64,000 nt of DNA from Gordonia jinhuaensis (lineage in GTDB: Bacteria > Actinomycetota > Actinomycetes > Mycobacteriales > Mycobacteriaceae), in NCBI RefSeq assembly GCF_014639795.1, contig NZ_BMGC01000015.1:1-64000 (forward strand). The letters are read 5' to 3'. The notes beneath the pieces are model-generated. The model was not told the origin of the DNA. It saw only the letters and a list, made by a program, of their open reading frames with translations, and made no database searches. Made by a program: the position numbers and the translations under genes. Numbering within the stretch: position 1 is the first letter of the stretch; the number at the start of each line of letters is the position of its first letter. Shown here in pieces: positions 49,133 to 58,602 of the stretch.

Positions 49133-49145
49133 ACGAAACCGTAAG
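49115..49145. promoter_or_regulatory. Tandem operators CCTAC-N6-GTAAC and CCTAC-N6-GTAAG
   Basis: CCTAC-GGTGCA-GTAAC (49115-49130) is overlapped by one base by CCTAC-GAAACC-GTAAG (49130-49145), a 15-bp step. Two dimers of a TetR-type repressor could bind in tandem over the desaturase -10. Confidence 0.6.
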
Positions 49146-49190
49146 TTACGCAACCGTCGGATCCGATCATGATCCGTCAGGGAGGTCACC

Positions 49191-50489
49191 GTGGCAATCA
49201 CCGATGTTCCCGAGTACGCACATCTGACCGAGGCCGACGTCGCCGCACTGGGCGACGAGCTCGACGCGCTGCGCCGCGAGATCGAATCGTCGCGGGGTGA
49301 CCGCGACGCACGCTACGTGCGCAACACCATCCGCTTCCAGCGCGGCCTGGAACTGGCCGGCCGGGCACTCATCTACGGCTCGCGCCGACGCTCACTGTGG
49401 TGGGCTGGCGCGTCGGCCCTGGGTGTCGCCAAGATCATCGAGAACATGGAGCTCGGGCACAACGTGATGCACGGGCAGTGGGACTGGATGAACGATCCGG
49501 AGATCCACTCGAGCACGTGGGAGTGGGACAACGCCGGAACCTCCGAGTTCTGGAAGCACACCCACAATTTCGTGCACCACAAGTACACCAACGTGCTCGG
49601 GATGGACGACGACATCGGCTACGGCCTGCTCCGCGTCACCCGCGACCAGCGCTGGATGCCCTTCTACCTGGGCAACCTCGTCTACAACACGATCCTGTCG
49701 GTCGCCTTCGAATACGGCGTGGCCATCCAGCATCTGGAGCTGGGCAAGGCGGCGCAGGGACGCGTCGACAAGGAGAAGTTCCGCGCCGACCTCGATACGG
49801 CGCTGAAGAAGATGGGCACGCAGGCGCTCAAGGACTACGTGGTCCACCCGGCGGCGGTCGGCGTGGCCACCCGCTCGGTCACCGGCTGGCGCAAGGCGCT
49901 CACGGCGACGCTGATGGCCAACGTGATCCGCAACGTCTGGTCGAATGCGGTGATCTTCTGTGGGCACTTCCCCGACGGTGCGGAGAAGTTCACCAAGGAG
50001 GACATCGACACCGAGACGCAGGCGCAGTGGTATCTGCGTCAGATGCTCGGCAGCGCGAACTTCACCGCCGGTCCGGTGATGGCCTTCATGAGCGGCAACC
50101 TCTGCTACCAGATCGAGCACCACATCTATCCCGATCTCCCGTCGAATCGACTGGCCGAGATCTCGGTGCGCGTGCGCGAGCTGTGCGACAAATACGACCT
50201 GCCCTACACCACCGGGTCGCTGCCGGTGCAGTACGCGAAGTCCTGGCGGACCATCGCCAAGCTGTCATTGCCCAACAAGTATCTGCGGGCCACCGCCGAC
50301 GACGCTCCCGAGACCGCCTCCGAGCGTCGGTTCAAGGCCGACGGCGAGTCGTCGCGGCTGCAGGCCGTCGTCGACCCCGCCACCGGGCGTCGGCAGGGTC
50401 TGCGCACCGCCATCGAGACACTGCGCGGTCGTCGGGGTCTGCGCGCACGTCGTCGCGCCGCGGATGCGGGGGCGCGCGAAGCGGCATGA
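49191..50489 (+). CDS. Membrane acyl-CoA desaturase (DesA3-like)
   Basis: A 432-residue fatty-acid desaturase of the acyl-CoA type that introduces a cis double bond using oxygen and electrons from the reductase. The di-iron His boxes are GHNVMHGQ (His90, His94), HTHNFVHHKY (His125, 129, 130) and the C-terminal SGNLCYQIEHHIYPDLPSNR. The hydrophobic part is limited, with two hairpin segments. The C-terminal 60 residues are basic and disordered. It resembles Rv3229c (DesA3), the stearoyl-CoA delta-9 desaturase. It has its own promoter after the reductase. Confidence 0.92.
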   Translation: MAITDVPEYAHLTEADVAALGDELDALRREIESSRGDRDARYVRNTIRFQRGLELAGRALIYGSRRRSLWWAGASALGVAKIIENMELGHNVMHGQWDWMNDPEIHSSTWEWDNAGTSEFWKHTHNFVHHKYTNVLGMDDDIGYGLLRVTRDQRWMPFYLGNLVYNTILSVAFEYGVAIQHLELGKAAQGRVDKEKFRADLDTALKKMGTQALKDYVVHPAAVGVATRSVTGWRKALTATLMANVIRNVWSNAVIFCGHFPDGAEKFTKEDIDTETQAQWYLRQMLGSANFTAGPVMAFMSGNLCYQIEHHIYPDLPSNRLAEISVRVRELCDKYDLPYTTGSLPVQYAKSWRTIAKLSLPNKYLRATADDAPETASERRFKADGESSRLQAVVDPATGRRQGLRTAIETLRGRRGLRARRRAADAGAREAA

Positions 50490-50660
50490 CGGGTGGCGGC
50501 CCCGATGCGCCCCGCCGGCGCGTCTGGGTCGCCTCGCTGTCGCGTCTGGGCTGGAATGCCCACGCCGGTGGGGGACCACCGTCGGTCGGTGCCCGGGTCG
50601 TCAGGGAATTCGCGCACCGCACGGGTGACGTGCAGGTGAACGAGTGACAGAATGGTCACG

Positions 50661-51881
50661 ATGGCTATCTCCGATATCAATGCCTACGCGCACCTGACCG
50701 ACGCCGACGTCGAGGCGCTGCGCGTCGAACTCGACCAGATCCGTCGCGACATCGAATCCGATCGCGGCGTCCGGGACGCAACCTATCTCCGCCGCACGAT
50801 CACCGCGCAACGCGCGATGGAGGTCGTGTCGCGAATCATCTTGCTGCGCAGCGACAATCGGCTCTGTTGGATCTCTGGGACGGCGCTGCTCTCGGTGGCC
50901 AAGATGATCGAGAACATGGAGCTCGGGCACAACGTGATGCACGGGCAGTGGGATTGGATGAACGATCCCGAGGTGCACTCCACGTCGTGGGAGTGGGACA
51001 TCGTGTGCCACTCGAGTCACTGGAAGCACTCCCACAACTTCATCCATCACAAGTACACCAACGTGCTCGACATGGACCACGACGTCGGTTATCGGGTGCT
51101 GCGCGTGACCCGAGACCAGCCGTGGGTCCCCAAACAGCTGTTCCAGCCGGTGATCAACATCGTGCTGGCGCTGCTGTTCGAGTGGGGTATCGGCCTGCAC
51201 GACATCGAACTCAAAGAGGTCATCAAGGGCAACAAGTCCGTCGAGGAGGCCCAGCCGCAGCTGTTCGGCAAAAAGATCGTGCGGCAGGTGTTCAAGGACT
51301 ACGTGTTCTTCCCGCTGCTGTCGGGACGCAATGCGCGTTCGACCCTCAAGGCCAACCTCACCGCCAACATCGTCCGCAACCTGTGGACCTATGTGGTGAT
51401 CTTCTGCGGGCACTTCCCCGACGGCGCAGAGAAGTTCACGATGGCCGAGCTCGAGGACGAGACCCCCGGCCAGTGGTACCTGCGGCAGATGCTGGGCAGT
51501 GCGAACTTCGACGCAGGTCCGGTGATGGCCTTCATGAGCGGCAACCTCTGCTACCAGATCGAACACCATCTGTTCCCTGATCTGCCGAGCAACCGTTACG
51601 CCGAGATCGGCGAGCGTGTGCGTGAGCTGTGCGAGAAGTACGACCTGCCCTACACCACCGGCAGCCTCGCACATCAGTACTGGCAGACCTTCCGCACCAT
51701 CAACAAGCTGTCGCTGCCCGATCGGTTCCTGACGGCCACCGCCGACGACGCTCCCGAGACCGCCTCCGAACGGCGCTTCGGCGACACCCATTCTCGCGGC
51801 CGGTCCGACGGCGTGACACGCCGCCGCGGTCTGCTCACCGCGATCCGACACAGTCGGGAGCGCCTGGCGTTGCGTCGATGA
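50661..51881 (+). CDS. Second membrane acyl-CoA desaturase, tandem paralogue
   Basis: A 406-residue desaturase clearly related to the previous one. The boxes are GHNVMHGQWDW, HSHNFIHHKYTN and SGNLCYQIEHHLFPDLPSNR. The first residues MAISDINAYAHLTDADVEAL align with the upstream copy, so I start at ATG 50661 rather than 50652. The loop that follows the first two boxes differs, with KEVIKGNKSVEEAQPQLFG in place of a Lys/Asp-rich segment, which may change substrate or regiospecificity. 170 bp separate the genes. Its stop overlaps the next gene by 4 bp. Confidence 0.92.
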   Translation: MAISDINAYAHLTDADVEALRVELDQIRRDIESDRGVRDATYLRRTITAQRAMEVVSRIILLRSDNRLCWISGTALLSVAKMIENMELGHNVMHGQWDWMNDPEVHSTSWEWDIVCHSSHWKHSHNFIHHKYTNVLDMDHDVGYRVLRVTRDQPWVPKQLFQPVINIVLALLFEWGIGLHDIELKEVIKGNKSVEEAQPQLFGKKIVRQVFKDYVFFPLLSGRNARSTLKANLTANIVRNLWTYVVIFCGHFPDGAEKFTMAELEDETPGQWYLRQMLGSANFDAGPVMAFMSGNLCYQIEHHLFPDLPSNRYAEIGERVRELCEKYDLPYTTGSLAHQYWQTFRTINKLSLPDRFLTATADDAPETASERRFGDTHSRGRSDGVTRRRGLLTAIRHSRERLALRR

Positions 51882-53056
51882 CCCGGCGCGGGGGATGGAA
51901 TGCGCGCCTGCGCAGGCGCTCGTCGGGACATCCGGTGATTTATCTGGTGGCCCCGAGTGGCAACCCAAACTTCGGTGACGAGCTCATCGCACGCGGATGG
52001 CTGCGATGGCTGGCGCGCGAACATCCGCAGGCCACCGTGGTTCTCGATTGTCACACCACCGGACAGGCGGCCGTGCTGCTCGCCGGTGCGCATCCGCGGC
52101 TGATCGTCACCGACACGATCTGGCGGATCAATGCCGCGACGGTCGGGCTGCCCGTCGACATCGCGGTCGAGTACTCCGCCGACGCGGTCCGCAATCCCGG
52201 GCGCGACCCGCGGCTGGTCGACGGCGTGGAGTTGCTGCGGTCGGCGTCGGTGATCCATTTTCTCGGCGGCGGCTACCTCAACGCGGTGTGGCCCCACCAC
52301 ACCGCGTTGCTCGCATCGGCGCTGGAGGCCGGGTCGGTGTCGGGTGGCCGGGTGGTGGCTACCGGCCAGGGGCTGATGCCGCCACCGGACGGACGGTGCG
52401 GCGAGCACTTGGCCGCACTCGGTGCTCGTTTCGACCTGTTCGATGTGCGAGACGAACCCTCGATGTCGGTGATCGGCGGCGACACCGTCGGCTTCTCGGC
52501 CGACGACGCCTGGCTCGACCTCGATCCCCGGGTCATCTACGACGCCGGTTCGCCGATCGCCGACCGTCGTTTCATGTTCTGTCTGCAGTCGGATCTGGTC
52601 GAGGACGCCGGGGGAGTCGACGGCATCGAGCGGGTGATCGTCGAACTCATCGACCGCTGGCAGATCACCGGTGACGACGCCGCATTCGTCGAGGGGATCC
52701 CGGGCAACGACCGGATCCTCTACGACCGACTGTCACCGCGACTGCCCGGTGCGGCCTTCGTGCCGTTCACCGCGCTGTGGAATCACGGCGTCCCTGCCCA
52801 TCCCGACCAGGTGTGGGTCAGTTCGCGATTCCACCTGCACCTCGTCGCCGCGGCGGCGGGGGCCTCGGGCGTGGTGGTCTCCGGTCGCGCCGACTACTAC
52901 CCGATCAAGCACGGCTCGCTGATGGCCGCCGGGTCGCAGTGGATCGGCATCGACGCCGTCGGGGACACACCGCCGTCGGCGGGTGGGTTCGAACCCGACG
53001 TGGTCGCGACGCTGGCCAAGACCAAGCGCGCGGTGGCCGAGAAGATCTACCACTGA
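51878..53056 (+). CDS. Polysaccharide pyruvyl transferase-family protein
   Basis: A 392-residue protein with the pyruvyl transferase/CsaB-like pattern: APSGNPNFGDELIARGWLRW at the start, IHFLGGGYLNAVWPHHTALL, ATGQGLMPPPDG and a late VSSRFHLHLVAAAAGASGVV. Such enzymes add a pyruvate ketal to envelope sugars from phosphoenolpyruvate. The acceptor here is unknown. The ATG overlaps the desaturase stop (ATGA), so it is coupled to a lipid enzyme, which is unexpected. Convergent with rsgA. Confidence 0.82.
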   Translation: MTRRGGWNARLRRRSSGHPVIYLVAPSGNPNFGDELIARGWLRWLAREHPQATVVLDCHTTGQAAVLLAGAHPRLIVTDTIWRINAATVGLPVDIAVEYSADAVRNPGRDPRLVDGVELLRSASVIHFLGGGYLNAVWPHHTALLASALEAGSVSGGRVVATGQGLMPPPDGRCGEHLAALGARFDLFDVRDEPSMSVIGGDTVGFSADDAWLDLDPRVIYDAGSPIADRRFMFCLQSDLVEDAGGVDGIERVIVELIDRWQITGDDAAFVEGIPGNDRILYDRLSPRLPGAAFVPFTALWNHGVPAHPDQVWVSSRFHLHLVAAAAGASGVVVSGRADYYPIKHGSLMAAGSQWIGIDAVGDTPPSAGGFEPDVVATLAKTKRAVAEKIYH

Positions 53057-53115
53057 CCGCTGTCACCGATAGGGGTGGCGCTGGGGCGGATCGGCTCAGC
53101 AGTGCGCCGGCCGAT

Positions 53116-54216
53116 TCACTCCTGCGGTGGATTCTGTTGTAGCCGTTCGTGTTCGGCCATCTCACGGTCGGGAGTGTCCCGCACGGGTGCGTCACGAACG
53201 GGAGTGTCACGGATCGCGGCGAGGATGTGACGCACGGCCATCGCCCGCCGATGCGGCGCGCCGGTGAGCCGGTCGAGGGCGCATTCCGGATCGGCCGGCG
53301 GGCCCAGATGGGTGCAGCCGCGTGGACAGTCCTCGATCGCCTCGTGCAGATCGTCGAAGGCGTCGATGATGTTCTCGGGGCTGATGTGGGCGAGTCCGAA
53401 CGACCGGATACCCGGAGTGTCGATGACCCAGCCGCCGCCGGGCAGTGCGAGCGCCACCGACTGAGTGGAAGTGTGCCGGCCCTTGCCCACCCCGGAGACC
53501 TCGCCGGTGGCCCGATCTGCTTCGGGCACAAGGCGATTGACGAGCGTCGACTTGCCCACACCGGAGTGGCCGATCAGCGCGGTCGTCTCACCGTGCAGCA
53601 TCGCCATCAATTCGCCGAGATCGTCGGTGCGCCCGGCGAGGACCACGGGCAGGTCCAGATCGGCGAACGCCTGCGCGAACGGCTGCGGGTCGGCCAGATC
53701 GGATTTGGTCAGACACAGGACCGGCCGCAGCCCGCCCACATAGGCCGCGGCCAGTGCGCGCTCGACGAAGCCCGTCCGCGGCGGCGGGTCGGCCAGAGCG
53801 GTGACGATGAGCAGCTGTCCGGCGTTGGCCACGACGATGCGCTCGTAGGGGTCGGTGTCGTCGGCGGTGCGCCGCAGCACCGTGGTGCGCTCGGCGACGC
53901 GGACGATGCGGGCCAGGGTGTCGGGGCGCCCGGACAGATCGCCCACCACCGAGACGTTGTCTCCCACCACGATCGGCGTGCGTCCGAGTTCGCGGGCGCG
54001 CATGCACACCACGCGCCGGTCCGGGTCGCCGTCGATCACACAACCCCACCGGCCACGGTCCACCGACACCACCATCGCACTCGCGGCGTCGGCGTGTGTG
54101 GGGCGGATCTTGGTGCGCGGACGACTTCCCTTGCCCGGACGGATCCGGACATCACTCTCGTCGAGATCCCTGCGATTCAGTGTGACTCCACCGTCGCGCT
54201 CAGCATCTCGTCCCAC
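53116..54216 (-). CDS. rsgA: Ribosome small-subunit biogenesis GTPase RsgA
   Basis: A circularly permuted GTPase that checks 30S subunit maturation. About 366 residues: OB domain first, then G4 [11 protein letters not shown]1 [18 protein letters not shown]3 [13 protein letters not shown] and a zinc site [22 protein letters not shown] 54216 overlaps aroA by 40 bp; a nearby CTG (in [16 protein letters not shown]) preceded by GGTGGAG is an alternative start. The C-terminal tail has [14 protein letters not shown] repeats. Rv3228-like place. Confidence 0.93.
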   Translation of the reverse strand: MGRDAERDGGVTLNRRDLDESDVRIRPGKGSRPRTKIRPTHADAASAMVVSVDRGRWGCVIDGDPDRRVVCMRARELGRTPIVVGDNVSVVGDLSGRPDTLARIVRVAERTTVLRRTADDTDPYERIVVANAGQLLIVTALADPPPRTGFVERALAAAYVGGLRPVLCLTKSDLADPQPFAQAFADLDLPVVLAGRTDDLGELMAMLHGETTALIGHSGVGKSTLVNRLVPEADRATGEVSGVGKGRHTSTQSVALALPGGGWVIDTPGIRSFGLAHISPENIIDAFDDLHEAIEDCPRGCTHLGPPADPECALDRLTGAPHRRAMAVRHILAAIRDTPVRDAPVRDTPDREMAEHERLQQNPPQE

Positions 54217-55454
54217 ATGCCGGGGAAGTCGGGCAGTGTCTTCGACGTGGTCGCGATGTCATGCACCTGCACGCCGGGGACCACGAGACCGATGAGCGCA
54301 CCCGCGGTGGCCATCCGGTGGTCGGCGTAGGAGTGCCACTGTCCGCCGTGCAGCGGCGCACCGGTGATCCGCAGTCCGTCGTCGATCTCCTCGCACACCC
54401 CGCCGAGTCCGGTGATCTCGGTGGTCAGCGCGGCCAATCGGTCGGTCTCGTGACCGCGTAGATGTGCGATGCCGGTGAGTACGGACTGTCCCTCGGCGAG
54501 CGCGCACAGCGCCGCGATGGTGGGGGTCAGTTCGCCCACGTCGTGGAGGTCGCGGGTCAGTGCCGACAGCCGGTGCGGGCCGGTGACACTCAGATTCCCG
54601 TCGGAATAGTCGATGCGACAACCCATGTCGGCGAGAATGTCGGTGATCTCGGCTCCGGGCTGGGTGGTGTGTTGCGGCCAGCGGGCCACCGTGACCCGTC
54701 CGCCGGTGGCAGCGGCCGCGGCCAGGAATGCCGCCGCATTGGACAGGTCGGGTTCGATCTGGCGGTCGACGGCGTGGATGGTGGCGGGGGCGACCGTCCA
54801 CACGTCGGGGGTGTCGGTGTCGACCGCCACGCCCGCCTCGCGCAGCATCGAGACGGTCATGTCGATATGCGGCATCGAGGGCACTCGGGCGCCGCGATGG
54901 CGCACCCGCACACCGTCGCGGTATCGCGCGGCCGACAGCAGCAGACCCGAGACGAACTGTGAGGATCCCGAGGCGTCGATCGTCACCGTGCCGCCCGGCA
55001 CCTCGCCGTGTGCTCGCACCGTGAACGGCAGGCGATCCCCGTCGATCACCACGCCGAGGTCGCGCAGCGCGTCGAGGATCGTCGACAGTGGTCGGTTGCG
55101 GGCCTGCTCGTCGCCGTCGAAGATGACCGTGCCCTGGGCGAGTGCGGCCGCCGGTGGCAGAAAGCGCATGACGGTGCCGGCCAGGCCGCAGTCGATACTC
55201 GCGGCGTGCATCGGCGCCGGCGTGATGGTGACGCGGGTGGGGTCGTGCGGATCGGGGTCGACGCCGATTCCCAGTGCGGACAGACCCGCGAGCATCAGGT
55301 CGGTGTCGCGGCTGCGCAGGGTGCCGGTGAGAGTCGAGGGGGAGTCGGCGAGTGCGGCGAGGATCAGCGCACGGTTGGTGATCGACTTGGAGCCGGGAAG
55401 TTCCAGCGTTGCCGACACCGGCCCGGCTGCCACAGGTGCGCTCCACCAACTCAT
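54177..55454 (-). CDS. aroA: 3-phosphoshikimate 1-carboxyvinyltransferase (EPSP synthase)
   Basis: EPSP synthase, 425 residues, joins shikimate-3-phosphate and phosphoenolpyruvate in aromatic amino-acid synthesis. The two-domain fold shows [76 protein letters not shown], and a C-terminal [12 protein letters not shown]. GAGLxG-type class I features dominate. It precedes rsgA on the same strand with a 40-bp overlap (Rv3227 order). Divergent from soxR. Confidence 0.95.
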   Translation of the reverse strand: MSWWSAPVAAGPVSATLELPGSKSITNRALILAALADSPSTLTGTLRSRDTDLMLAGLSALGIGVDPDPHDPTRVTITPAPMHAASIDCGLAGTVMRFLPPAAALAQGTVIFDGDEQARNRPLSTILDALRDLGVVIDGDRLPFTVRAHGEVPGGTVTIDASGSSQFVSGLLLSAARYRDGVRVRHRGARVPSMPHIDMTVSMLREAGVAVDTDTPDVWTVAPATIHAVDRQIEPDLSNAAAFLAAAAATGGRVTVARWPQHTTQPGAEITDILADMGCRIDYSDGNLSVTGPHRLSALTRDLHDVGELTPTIAALCALAEGQSVLTGIAHLRGHETDRLAALTTEITGLGGVCEEIDDGLRITGAPLHGGQWHSYADHRMATAGALIGLVVPGVQVHDIATTSKTLPDFPGMWDEMLSATVESH

Positions 55455-55488
55455 GTGTTCAGTCTCTCACGACGCGCACGGCGCCCTC

Positions 55489-55540
55489 GGGACACATCGG
55501 CGCCCACGGGACAGATCGGCGCCCACGGGACAGATCGAGG
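55489..55540. repeat. Three 19-bp tandem units upstream of aroA
   Basis: GGGACACATCGGCGCCCAC, GGGACAGATCGGCGCCCAC and a partial GGGACAGATCGAGG. They lie in the aroA-soxR intergenic region, 35 bp beyond the aroA start. Confidence 0.82.
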
Positions 55541-55618
55541 TGGCACATCGTGGCGGGCGCCCGCGGCCGATCGATCGGTCCGGGCACCCAGCGATCACGG
55601 TCACTAGGATCGGTGACC

Positions 55619-56074
55619 ATGGCCGGTGAGGTATCCGGGCGTGAGTTCACCGTTGGGCAACTCGCGGCGCGAAGCGGTGTCGCGGTATCGGCGTTGCACT
55701 TCTACGAACGTCAGGGGCTCATCAGTTCCCGGCGTACCAGCGGGAACCAGCGTCGCTACACACGTGACACGTTGCGTCGCGTCGCGTTCATCCGTATCTC
55801 CCAGCGGGTCGGGATCCCGCTGGCGATGATCAAGAACGCGCTGGACGAACTGCCGGCCGAACGCACCCCGACGCGTGCGGACTGGGCGCGGCTGTCGGCG
55901 TCATGGGAAGCCGAGCTCACCGCACGCATCGACGACATGATGCTGCTCAGAGATCGGCTCACCGACTGCATCGGGTGCGGATGCCTCTCGCTGGCGACCT
56001 GCGCTCTGGCCAACCCCGACGACGCACTCGGTGAGCCGGGTAGAGCCGGTCCCCAGCGCGTCTTCGGTCCCTAG
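55619..56074 (+). CDS. soxR: SoxR-type MerR redox sensor
   Basis: A 151-residue MerR-family regulator with winged helix TVGQLAARSGVAVSALHFYE, RRYTRDTLRRVAFI, the coiled dimerisation helix, and the [2Fe-2S] cysteines Cys117, 120, 122, 128 in DCIGCGCLSLATC. SoxR senses redox-cycling compounds and activates target promoters when its cluster is oxidised. No soxS follows; actinobacterial SoxR controls a few export/oxidation genes directly. ATG 55619 is used; GTG 55613 is near. No SoxR box recognised upstream of neighbours. Confidence 0.92.
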   Translation: MAGEVSGREFTVGQLAARSGVAVSALHFYERQGLISSRRTSGNQRRYTRDTLRRVAFIRISQRVGIPLAMIKNALDELPAERTPTRADWARLSASWEAELTARIDDMMLLRDRLTDCIGCGCLSLATCALANPDDALGEPGRAGPQRVFGP

Positions 56075-56220
56075 ATCTGGTCGCTCCCCGGTTCTCGCCG
56101 ATGCCGCTTGCGGTGCCGGTGTCCGGTTCGTGCGCGATTCGACCCGATTGCCGGTGCATACACGCGCTGCAGCGCCGCGGAGCGCCACACGATGTCGGCG
56201 CCGCGTGACAGCATGGGGTC

Positions 56221-57057
56221 ATGTGCGGACGCTATGCGGTCACCACCGACCCGGCCGGACTCGCCGCCGAGCTCGACGCGAACAACCTTCACGCGATCAA
56301 CGAGGTCGCGCCGCCGGGTGATGGTGTCGCCGCCGACCGGCCGGGGGTGAGCTATCCCGGGGTGAGCTACAACGTGGCGCCCACCGAGACGGTCATGACG
56401 CTGGTCGAACGCCACGATCGTGAGCATCCCGATCTCGATCCCACACTGCGCATCCGGGCGATGAGGTGGGGGTTGATCCCGCCCTGGACGAAGGGCAGCA
56501 TCGCCGACGGTCCGGGCAAGGGGCCGCTACTGTTCAACGCCCGAGCCGAGACGGCGGCCACCAAGAGCGCCTTTCGCGCGGCGGTGGCACGCAAGAGATG
56601 TCTGGTCCCGATGGACGGCTGGTACGAATGGATGCCGGGTGCGGCGGTGGCCGGAGCCAAGCCCGCGAAGATCCCGTTCTACATGTCGCCGTCGGACGGC
56701 ACGCGGTTGTTCATGGCCGGACTCTGGTCGGTGTGGCGGCCGAGTGATCTGCCGCCACAGGCGCCGCCGGTGATGAGCATGACCATCCTCACCACCGAGG
56801 CGGTGGGCGACCTGCGCGAGGTCCACGACCGGATGCCGCTGATCATGCCCTACGACAACTGGTCGGCGTGGCTGGATCCCGATCACCCGGCACCGGCGAC
56901 ACTCCTGGCGCCTGTCTCGCGGGAGGTCGCCGCGGCGATCTCGATCCGCGAGGTGTCGCCACTGGTCAACCGGGTGTCCAACAACGGACCGGAGCTGCTC
57001 GCGCCGGTCACCGACTCGGCCCGCGGCCAGCGGCCGGAACAGGAGACATTGCTATGA
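56221..57057 (+). CDS. SRAP-domain abasic-site DNA-protein crosslinker (YedK/HMCES-like)
   Basis: A 278-residue SRAP protein. Cys2 (MCGRY), exposed after Met removal, forms a protective thiazolidine crosslink at abasic sites in single-stranded DNA. Other active residues are in LLFNARAETAATKSAFR (Asn, Glu) and the REVHDRMPLIM His. The GWYEW motif is present. A 15-bp duplication gives PGVSYPGVSY near residue 40-50. Ends with a 4-bp overlap with the HAD gene. Confidence 0.9.
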   Translation: MCGRYAVTTDPAGLAAELDANNLHAINEVAPPGDGVAADRPGVSYPGVSYNVAPTETVMTLVERHDREHPDLDPTLRIRAMRWGLIPPWTKGSIADGPGKGPLLFNARAETAATKSAFRAAVARKRCLVPMDGWYEWMPGAAVAGAKPAKIPFYMSPSDGTRLFMAGLWSVWRPSDLPPQAPPVMSMTILTTEAVGDLREVHDRMPLIMPYDNWSAWLDPDHPAPATLLAPVSREVAAAISIREVSPLVNRVSNNGPELLAPVTDSARGQRPEQETLL

Positions 57058-57725
57058 GCATCGCCACCGTCCTCTTCGACGTCGACGGCACCCTCATCGA
57101 CACGGTGTACGCGCATGTGGATGCTTGGGACAGAGCCTTTCACTCGCGCGACATCTCCATCCCGGAATGGGAGATCCACCGCCAGATCGGCAAGGACGGA
57201 TCACTTCTCGTCCGCGATCTGCTGACCCGTCACGACATCGAGGTCGACGACGAACTGATCGCGGTGCTCTCGACGGTGCATGCCACCGCATTCGCCACGA
57301 CCACCGATCGCATGTCGGTGCTGCCGGGTGCGCGCGACCTGGTGCAGGCATGTTCGGATCGCGGCGCCACAGTGGTGCTCGCGTCGTCGTCGCCGGCCGA
57401 TGAACTCGATGCCGCGCGTGCGGCACTCGACATCGACGCATGGATCGATGCAGTGACCACCAGCGCCGACGTCGAGACCGCCAAACCCGACACCGGCATC
57501 GTGAAGGTCGCGCTCGATCGGGTGGGGGCCGACGCATCGACCGCGCTGATGTTCGGCGACGCCGTGTGGGATTCGATCGCGGCCACCGCAGCCGGTGTGC
57601 GGTCGATCGGTCTGCTCTCCGGCGGCATCTCCCGGGACGAGTTGCTCAGCGCCGGAGCCAGGATGGTCTTCACCGACCCCGCCGACGTCGTCGACTCCCT
57701 CGACGATCTGTGGGAGTCGCTCTGA
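57054..57725 (+). CDS. HAD-family hydrolase
   Basis: A 223-residue haloacid dehalogenase-superfamily phosphatase, with the nucleophile Asp9 and acid Asp11 in VLFDVDGTLIDTVYAHVDAW, motif II VVLASSSPADE, motif III Lys in VETAKPDTGI and motif IV MFGDAVWDSIAA. Similar to phosphoglycolate/beta-phosphoglucomutase types, substrate unknown. The ATG overlaps the SRAP stop, with AGGAG upstream, so the two form one unit. Convergent with ybaK. Confidence 0.9.
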   Translation: MSIATVLFDVDGTLIDTVYAHVDAWDRAFHSRDISIPEWEIHRQIGKDGSLLVRDLLTRHDIEVDDELIAVLSTVHATAFATTTDRMSVLPGARDLVQACSDRGATVVLASSSPADELDAARAALDIDAWIDAVTTSADVETAKPDTGIVKVALDRVGADASTALMFGDAVWDSIAATAAGVRSIGLLSGGISRDELLSAGARMVFTDPADVVDSLDDLWESL

Positions 57726-57761
57726 CCCTTCCCGGCCGGGTCGGCATGTCAGGCGTTCCGT

Positions 57762-58244
57762 TCACGCTCGAATGTCGGCGACAGTCGCGTCGGTCAGCCG
57801 CACGAGTTCGGCCGGGTCGACCTGGATCTCCAGTCCGCGACGCCCACCGCTGAACAGCACGCTCGGCCACCCGGTCGCCGACTCGTCGACCACGGTGGGC
57901 AGCGGGTTCTTCTGACCCAGCGGCGAGACGCCGCCGAGGACGTATCCGGTGCTGCGGGTGACCTTCTTGGTGTCGGCCATCGCCGCCTTGCTCCGGCCCA
58001 GTGCCTTGGCGACCTTCTTCAGTGACAGCTGTGAGGACACCGGGAGCACCGCGACGGCCAGCGCACCGTCGGCCTCCACCACGAGTGTCTTGAGGATCTG
58101 GTCGGGATCGACTCCCAGTGCGCCGCACATCGCGTCCACGGCCTCGTCGCCGAAGGAGGTGGTCCGCGGGTCGTGGTCGTATCGGTGCACCTCATGGGGG
58201 ATCTTCGCCGATTCCAGTGCTGCGATCGCCGCGGTAGCTGACAT
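57762..58244 (-). CDS. ybaK: Cys-tRNA(Pro)/Cys-tRNA(Cys) deacylase
   Basis: A 160-residue YbaK/EbsC-type editing protein that hydrolyses mischarged aminoacyl-tRNA. IPHEVHRYDHDPRTTSFGDE, QILKTLVVEADGALAVAVLP, VTRSTGYVLGGVSPLGQKNP and SVLFSGGRRGLEIQVDP are typical. I choose ATG 58244, near a short upstream gap; longer frames to 58493 overlap the SigH leader. Divergent from sigH and convergent with the HAD gene. Confidence 0.92.
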   Translation of the reverse strand: MSATAAIAALESAKIPHEVHRYDHDPRTTSFGDEAVDAMCGALGVDPDQILKTLVVEADGALAVAVLPVSSQLSLKKVAKALGRSKAAMADTKKVTRSTGYVLGGVSPLGQKNPLPTVVDESATGWPSVLFSGGRRGLEIQVDPAELVRLTDATVADIRA

Positions 58245-58296
58245 GCGCAGATGGTAGCGGTGGGTCCGATCACGCTGCACGAATCGACGGGGTAAC

Positions 58297-58322
58297 GGAA
58301 CAATCGGACGACGTGGGCTGTT
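58297..58322 (+). promoter_or_regulatory. SigH-type promoter upstream of sigH
   Basis: GGAACA (58297-58302) and GTT (58320-58322), 17 bp apart, match the SigH pattern GGAAY-N16/17-GTT. It would start near 58328 and give a leader of about 275 nt before GTG 58603. The 357-bp gap 58245-58602 has no separate gene. Confidence 0.6.
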
Positions 58323-58602
58323 GCAATCTCCAGATCTGCCCGCATATTCGGGCGTAGTCCAGCGACGCCGGTGGGCATCGACGAGATGTGCCATCGGCCG
58401 ACGAGGGAGGATTCTGGTGCCACTGTTGTGCCCGGAACGGGCGCCACGTTCTGTGATCGCCGACACGCCGGTGACCGGCGGTGTTGCCGTCACCCACCCG
58501 ACGATCGTCGGCGGTGTACTGCCCAGAGGGCAGGTATCGGTAGGCTCGAGAGACGATTTCTCGACGCCTCGCGCGTCAGGCGCACCGACCGAAGGGATAG
58601 CT

